From: Chitinophaga pinensis
Lineage (GTDB): Bacteria; Bacteroidota; Bacteroidia; UKL13-3
Reading direction: 5' to 3'
Length of the DNA: 11,053 nt
NCBI GenBank assembly: GCA_945875195.1
Contig: CAMCJW010000074.1
Span: forward strand, 1 to 11,053
Positions 7,543 to 11,053 of this stretch are shown here, piece after piece. Numbering within the stretch: the first letter of the stretch is position 1; each line of letters begins with the position of its first letter. The notes beneath the pieces are model-generated. The model was given only the letters and a program-made list of their open reading frames with translations, was not told where the DNA came from and ran no database searches. A program made the position numbers and the translations under genes.

Positions 7543-8445
7543 ATGGCAAACAATAAGATTACTGAAGCAGATTTATTGCAAATTGCTAACCTCGAGTTAT
7601 TGGCAAAACAAGTGGTTGAAGGTTTCTTAACTGGCTTGCATAAAAGTCCGTACCATGGCTTCTCCGTTGAGTTTGCAGAGCACAGGCAATACAACAGCGG
7701 CGAGAGCACCAAGAACATTGATTGGAAATTATTTGCCCGAACCGATAAGTTATTTGTAAAGCGCTATGAGGAAGAAACCAACCTCCGTTGCCAAATTGTA
7801 ATCGACACTTCAGGTTCCATGTATTTCCCTGAAAAAGGCCTCAATAAAATAAGATTCAGTGTTATTGCAGCAGCCTCTTTAATTCAATTAATGAAAAAGC
7901 AAAGAGATGCCTCGGGCATTTCACTTTTTAATGAATCCTTGTGGTTTCACAGTGCATCTAAATTAGGCCCTACCCATCAAAAATTACTGTTTTCAAAGCT
8001 ACAAAGTTGCTTATCTGAACCCATGGTTGGTAAGCGTAGTGAGATCAGCAAAACATTACATCACTTGGCAGAAGGTTTGCATAAACGCTCATTCATTATC
8101 ATTTTCAGCGACATGTTTCAAAGCGGCGATGAAGATTTATTTGCAGCATTGCAACACTTAAAATACAACAAACATGAAGTAATCATTTTTGATGTACATG
8201 ATAAGAACGAAGAAACAGAATTTGATTTCGGACACAGACCATATATTTTCAAAGACAGTGAAACCGGCGAAGAACTGAAGCTTCACCCAAATGCGGTGAA
8301 AGAAATGTACTTAGAAAACTACCACAAACACCAAGAGGCATTAAAACTAAAATGCCTTCAATACAAAATTGATTACAATGAAGTTGTGGTCGAAAACAAT
8401 TTCAACCAGGTATTGATGCCTTTTATTAAGAAGAGAAGAAAATAG
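7543..8445 (+). CDS. DUF58 domain protein with VWA-like MIDAS motif
   Basis: 300 residues. The DUF58 signature is clear: G39-F-S-V-E-F-A-E-H-R-Q-Y at 39-50, I59-D-W-K-L-F-A-R-T-D68 and FVKRYEEE at 71-78. A von Willebrand A-like fold follows, with the metal site D88-T-S90-G-S92 and a second acidic position in FSD190. No membrane segment is visible, so it is probably cytoplasmic or peripheral. Family members usually sit beside a MoxR AAA+ ATPase and Bat membrane proteins and are thought to act with them in envelope stress or complex assembly; the exact biochemical role is not established. Here neither partner is adjacent: the upstream neighbour is the GT-C-like protein, 5 nt away, and the downstream gene is convergent. 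It probably shares the promoter at 5770-5798. The ATG at 7543 fits the family's N terminus; no Shine-Dalgarno is evident. Confidence 0.92.
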   Translation: MANNKITEADLLQIANLELLAKQVVEGFLTGLHKSPYHGFSVEFAEHRQYNSGESTKNIDWKLFARTDKLFVKRYEEETNLRCQIVIDTSGSMYFPEKGLNKIRFSVIAAASLIQLMKKQRDASGISLFNESLWFHSASKLGPTHQKLLFSKLQSCLSEPMVGKRSEISKTLHHLAEGLHKRSFIIIFSDMFQSGDEDLFAALQHLKYNKHEVIIFDVHDKNEETEFDFGHRPYIFKDSETGEELKLHPNAVKEMYLENYHKHQEALKLKCLQYKIDYNEVVVENNFNQVLMPFIKKRRK

Positions 8446-8496
8446 AATTATAGTAAATGTTTCAGATCGTTTATTAAAACAAGTCTTTCTATCTAT

Positions 8497-9861
8497 TTAC
8501 CTGGCAACTAACAATTTCCTATAAATAACACCATTAGTAGACTTGATACATAAAAGGTAAATCCCCTCAATTAAAATTGTAGCGTCAAGCATGGTTTTAT
8601 CTGTATAATTTTGAGTAATTAACAGTTTGCCGCTCAAATCAAATAGTTGCAATAATTTATTATTGGTAGTTAAAGACTCTATAAAAAATTGGTTACTGCT
8701 TGGGTTTGGGTATATGGTTATTCCCGTTTTGTCAATTACATTTTCAATCCCTGTAGATGTACAATTTAATAAAATTCGAACGTCGCCTGTAAAATAATTT
8801 CTGCCTCTAGTGAGCGCAATATCTAGTTTACCATCATTATTAAAATCAGCAGAACAAAGGTCTCCAAGAAGGTTGGCCACTTTAAAATTTAATGAGTCAG
8901 AAAAGTAACCATTTCCATTTCCTAAATAAACTGAAATATAATTGCTATCCTTTTGAGTTACGACGAGGTCATTTTTTTTATCTCCATTAAAATCATTAGC
9001 AATCATTGAGATTATTTGATTCATAACAGGAATTGTATCTGTAGGTAAAAACCCTCCATTTGAAGAACTATTTAAAATTAGAATCTTTTTTTTAGTTAGA
9101 ATACCTAAGTCTGGCCAGCCATCACTATTAAAATCTGAACCGAGCAGTTTTGTTGGTGAATCCTCTGTAGTAATTTTTTGTCCAGGGTAAAAACTTCCAT
9201 CCCCATTCCCCATCAAAAAAGTCACAACCTTACCCGTACCTCCACCACCATTGGCGCTTATCAAATCCATTTTACCATCTCTATTAATATCTAAAGTAAT
9301 AATATCTTGTGGCCACTGCTCAACCGAATATTGCTGACTAGCTTTAAATCCACCCGAATCATTCCCAAAATATATGTTTATATTGTTGGCAGGTGCATTA
9401 GATGACACTGCAATATCTGGAATGGAATCTCCATTAAAATCTGCAGAACATAAACCAGATGGATAAAAGCCTGGAATAGAAGAAACTTCAGTTAAAAACG
9501 TTCCATCTCCATTTCCCAAATGAATATAAATTTTACCCAACTCATCCACCGTGGCCAAATCAATAAAACCATCTCGGTTAAAATCTTTTGAAAGAATTAA
9601 TCCAGGTATAGATCCAGATAAATTCAAATGATAGCTAGAATCTAAAGAAAAGTTTCCAGTACTGTTCCCAAAAGATATGGAGAAGCCACTATAATCAAAA
9701 TGAGTAAGAGCGATGTCTGCATAACCGTCCCTATTAAAATCTGCAGTCAAAGGAGTGTTAGGTCTTGTTCCTGAAAAAAACATCTTTGATTCTTCAAAAC
9801 ATATTTGTGCCTTCAGTTGAGTTCCCAAAAGTAATAATAAAAAAAAATGGTAATTTTTCAT
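8497..9861 (-). CDS. Secreted seven-repeat FG-GAP/VCBS protein with T9SS type A sorting domain
   Basis: 454 residues. A signal peptide covers 1-18 (hydrophobic run, then QLKAQ). Seven calcium-loop motifs of the form DxNxDGxxDh begin at residues 41, 93, 141, 191, 243, 290 and 339, about 50 residues apart, each preceded or followed by a GNG.G.F-type strand. This is the FG-GAP/VCBS arrangement, and seven copies suit a closed seven-bladed beta-propeller. The third and sixth loops are variant (DFNGDSIPDI, DFNGDKKNDL). Residues about 380-454 (IYPNPSSNQFFIES..., GKLL, ending YRKLLVAR) form a T9SS sorting domain, so the protein should be moved to the cell surface or released. No catalytic motif is visible; a binding or adhesion role is an inference. 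It converges on the DUF58 gene across 51 nt with no evident terminator hairpin. No good promoter was found upstream, and the repeats make the boundaries robust. Confidence 0.9.
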   Translation of the reverse strand: MKNYHFFLLLLLGTQLKAQICFEESKMFFSGTRPNTPLTADFNRDGYADIALTHFDYSGFSISFGNSTGNFSLDSSYHLNLSGSIPGLILSKDFNRDGFIDLATVDELGKIYIHLGNGDGTFLTEVSSIPGFYPSGLCSADFNGDSIPDIAVSSNAPANNINIYFGNDSGGFKASQQYSVEQWPQDIITLDINRDGKMDLISANGGGGTGKVVTFLMGNGDGSFYPGQKITTEDSPTKLLGSDFNSDGWPDLGILTKKKILILNSSSNGGFLPTDTIPVMNQIISMIANDFNGDKKNDLVVTQKDSNYISVYLGNGNGYFSDSLNFKVANLLGDLCSADFNNDGKLDIALTRGRNYFTGDVRILLNCTSTGIENVIDKTGITIYPNPSSNQFFIESLTTNNKLLQLFDLSGKLLITQNYTDKTMLDATILIEGIYLLCIKSTNGVIYRKLLVAR

Positions 9862-9904
9862 AGTTGAACATTAATTGTTGTATGTTAAATAAAAGAAAAT
9901 TTTT

Positions 9905-10569
9905 CTATAATTTAAAATAAGTATTATTTATTTGACTTGGTGGATTTATAATATTCAGATTGGTAAAAAACGAACCAATAATATTCGCTTCCTCAACATT
10001 AATTGAAAACAATGATTCAGAGCTCATACAGCCAATAATATTGATTGTTTTAATTTCGATGCTATTTGTTGGATTAGTATCAATTTTGGTCCCTAAAAAT
10101 AAAGTACTCCCATCCACCCCGCTTAAGAAGTTATTAAATAGATTTATTATGGCACTATCATCGCTATTTTTAAGAATGTTAAATCCAGAATTTGTTTCAA
10201 ACCAAGTACCTCTAATATTGACTATTTGAGTAGCAGATTCTGATTCAGTAAAACCAAATAATTTTATGGCACCTGAATCAGGGTTGCCAATTGAATAGCT
10301 GCAGTATCATCGGTTGGACTTGGATTCCATTCCCACGCATCACCTTTAACACCAAACCACTTCGCATTTACAAAACCGTCAAAAATTCTCTTATATCTTA
10401 CATTAGAAAGCCCAATTAAAGTTATTCCAGTATTATCAACAGAGGTCGTATCCGTTGGATCATAATACCAATTACCTTCCTGTCCTAAGTCTGTAGTGTA
10501 ATAGGTGTCACCTAAATTAGCTACTATAGTTGTCCTTAAATCATTTATCGTTGTTTGAATAATTGGCAT
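9905..10569 (-). pseudogene. Broken tailspike/pectate-lyase-like beta-helix protein gene
   Basis: The minus strand starts with an ATG at 10569 preceded by AAAGGA, and reads 101 residues to a TAA at 10264-10266. This part has YYTTDLGQEGNWYYDPTD (23-40), YKRIFDG and then KWFGVKGD...PTDDTAAIQ (69-93), the typical entry to a pectate_lyase_3/GH28-related right-handed beta-helix. The helix does not follow in this frame. Another frame opens after the TGA at 10307-10309 and continues without a stop to 9905, giving about 128 residues with short alternating hydrophobic rungs (IKLFGF, TQIVNIRGTWF, SIEIKTINIIGC, EEANIIGSFF). The two halves together make only about 220 residues, whereas such proteins usually exceed 400, so an internal deletion with a frame change between about 10306 and 10267 best explains it. 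A sequencing indel could cause the frame change but not the missing length. The original role was probably carbohydrate binding or cleavage, or a phage tailspike. Confidence 0.7.
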
Positions 10570-10907
10570 ATGATTCTATCCTTTAAATATATCAAATCTG
10601 AATAGTAAAGATAACATTAAAAGTAAGAAAACAATAATCTATTAATTAGAGCATTTAAAGCCAATATAATCTTATTTAAATTAACAAAGCGTTTTGGTAC
10701 AACAAATTTATTTAGAATAATTTATTATTATCAGAAACCAATATCAAGCAGGCATGGTGTCCCAAGCCCTAGTCATGGGATGAAAAACAAATTCGCTAAA
10801 GAATAATTTTTAAGCAAAAATCCTCTAAAATCCATTTTTATTTCTTACGCTACAACTTTTGAGTTTGATCCAGAATCTAGGAAATAGAGAGGCTAAAATA
10901 AGGGCAT
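10570..10907. other. AT-rich gap between beta-helix pseudogene and rRNA operon terminator
   Basis: No gene of convincing length is present on either strand. The segment 10570-10740 is very AT-rich and may hold the promoter of the broken gene: on the minus strand TATATTGG (10668-10661) resembles TAnnTTTG, and TTTG (10688-10685) lies 16 nt upstream, shorter than the usual 19-21. The less AT-rich block at about 10748-10785 stands out from its surroundings but I recognise nothing in it; a 5-bp TCCCA/TGGGA inverted repeat there is too short to matter. Confidence 0.5.
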
Positions 10908-10942
10908 AAAAAAAACCTCCAAACTTGCGTAAGGAGGTTTTT
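10908..10942 (-). terminator. Intrinsic terminator of the rRNA operon
   Basis: On the minus strand AAAAACCTCC (10942-10933) pairs perfectly with GGAGGTTTTT (10920-10911) around a 12-nt loop, and the T-run continues to 10908. It begins 5 nt after the 3' end of 5S rRNA, the expected place for the end of an rRNA transcript. The stem is nearly symmetric, so it could work weakly in the other direction too. Confidence 0.9.
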
Positions 10943-10947
10943 AAGAA

Positions 10948-11053
10948 TCTGGCAACGACATACTTTCCCAGGTATTACCCAAGTATCATCTGCGCTGATG
11001 GGCTTAACTACTCTGTTCGGAAAGGGAAGAGGTGGACACCATCGCTAAAGTCA
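10948..11053 (-). rRNA. rrf: 5S ribosomal RNA, 5' end cut by the window edge
   Basis: The minus strand gives a 5S core: GATGGTGTCCACCTCTTCCC (11044-11025), then TTCCGAACAGAGTAGTTAAG (11022-11003), the CAGCGCAGATGATACTTGGG section and the closing GGGAAAGTATGTCGTTGCCAG. These are the conserved loop and helix elements of bacterial 5S rRNA. The 3' end TGCCAGA should pair with TCTGG at the 5' end; only those first few bases lie beyond the right edge. Because 5S is normally last in the 16S-23S-5S operon, the 23S and 16S genes should lie to the right on the same strand. Confidence 0.97.

Noticed and set aside
9960..10229. Plus-strand open frame of 89 codons opposite the beta-helix pseudogene
   Set aside because: It is antisense to the recognisable rung-like frame, and its hydrophobic look arises from the complement of that AT-rich sequence.
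10761..10782. TCCCA/TGGGA inverted repeat as an RNA structure
   Set aside because: Only 5 bp with an 11-nt loop; expected by chance.
1..11053. CRISPR arrays, tRNA genes, complete insertion sequences or a defence operon
   Set aside because: No regularly spaced repeats, no cloverleaf-like sequence, no transposase, and no nuclease, helicase or toxin module recognised in any frame.

Overview
The window comes from a low-GC member of the Bacteroidota. Three things point there: two secreted proteins end in type A sorting domains of the type IX secretion system (T9SS, the YPNP motif followed by a beta-rich tail), several genes have TTG-N19-TAnnTTG promoter-like elements instead of E. coli-type boxes, and Shine-Dalgarno sequences are largely missing. 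I cannot name the genus. The 5S rRNA, DnaE and thioredoxin are ordinary housekeeping genes of this phylum.

Layout, left to right. (1) Bases 1-164, minus strand: an N-terminally truncated fragment of an ORF6N-domain gene that runs off the left edge and carries a perfect 35-nt palindrome inside its reading frame. (2) 174-1478, minus: a secreted class C beta-lactamase-like serine hydrolase with a T9SS tail. (3) 1731-5309, plus: dnaE, the replicative DNA polymerase III alpha subunit. (4) 5381-5701, plus: thioredoxin trxA with its own promoter-like site and a strong intrinsic terminator. (5) 5810-8445, plus: a two-gene unit made of a polytopic membrane protein resembling GT-C glycosyltransferases and a DUF58/VWA-like protein, 5 nt apart. 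(6) 8497-9861, minus: a secreted protein with seven FG-GAP/VCBS-type calcium loops, probably a seven-bladed propeller, with a T9SS tail. (7) 9905-10569, minus: a broken gene for a tailspike/pectate-lyase-like beta-helix protein, frameshifted and apparently internally deleted. (8) 10908-11053, minus: the 3' end of an rRNA operon, with nearly complete 5S rRNA and its terminator.

The genes do not form one pathway. The core consists of replication (dnaE), redox (trxA) and rRNA genes. Between them lie envelope and secreted-protein genes and two degraded accessory genes (ORF6N fragment, beta-helix pseudogene), which suggests past insertion and decay at both flanks. I see no convincing new multi-gene system. 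The best leads are the palindrome inside the ORF6N coding fragment, the promoter elements placed so close to start codons that leaderless mRNAs are likely, and the decayed beta-helix gene beside the rRNA operon.
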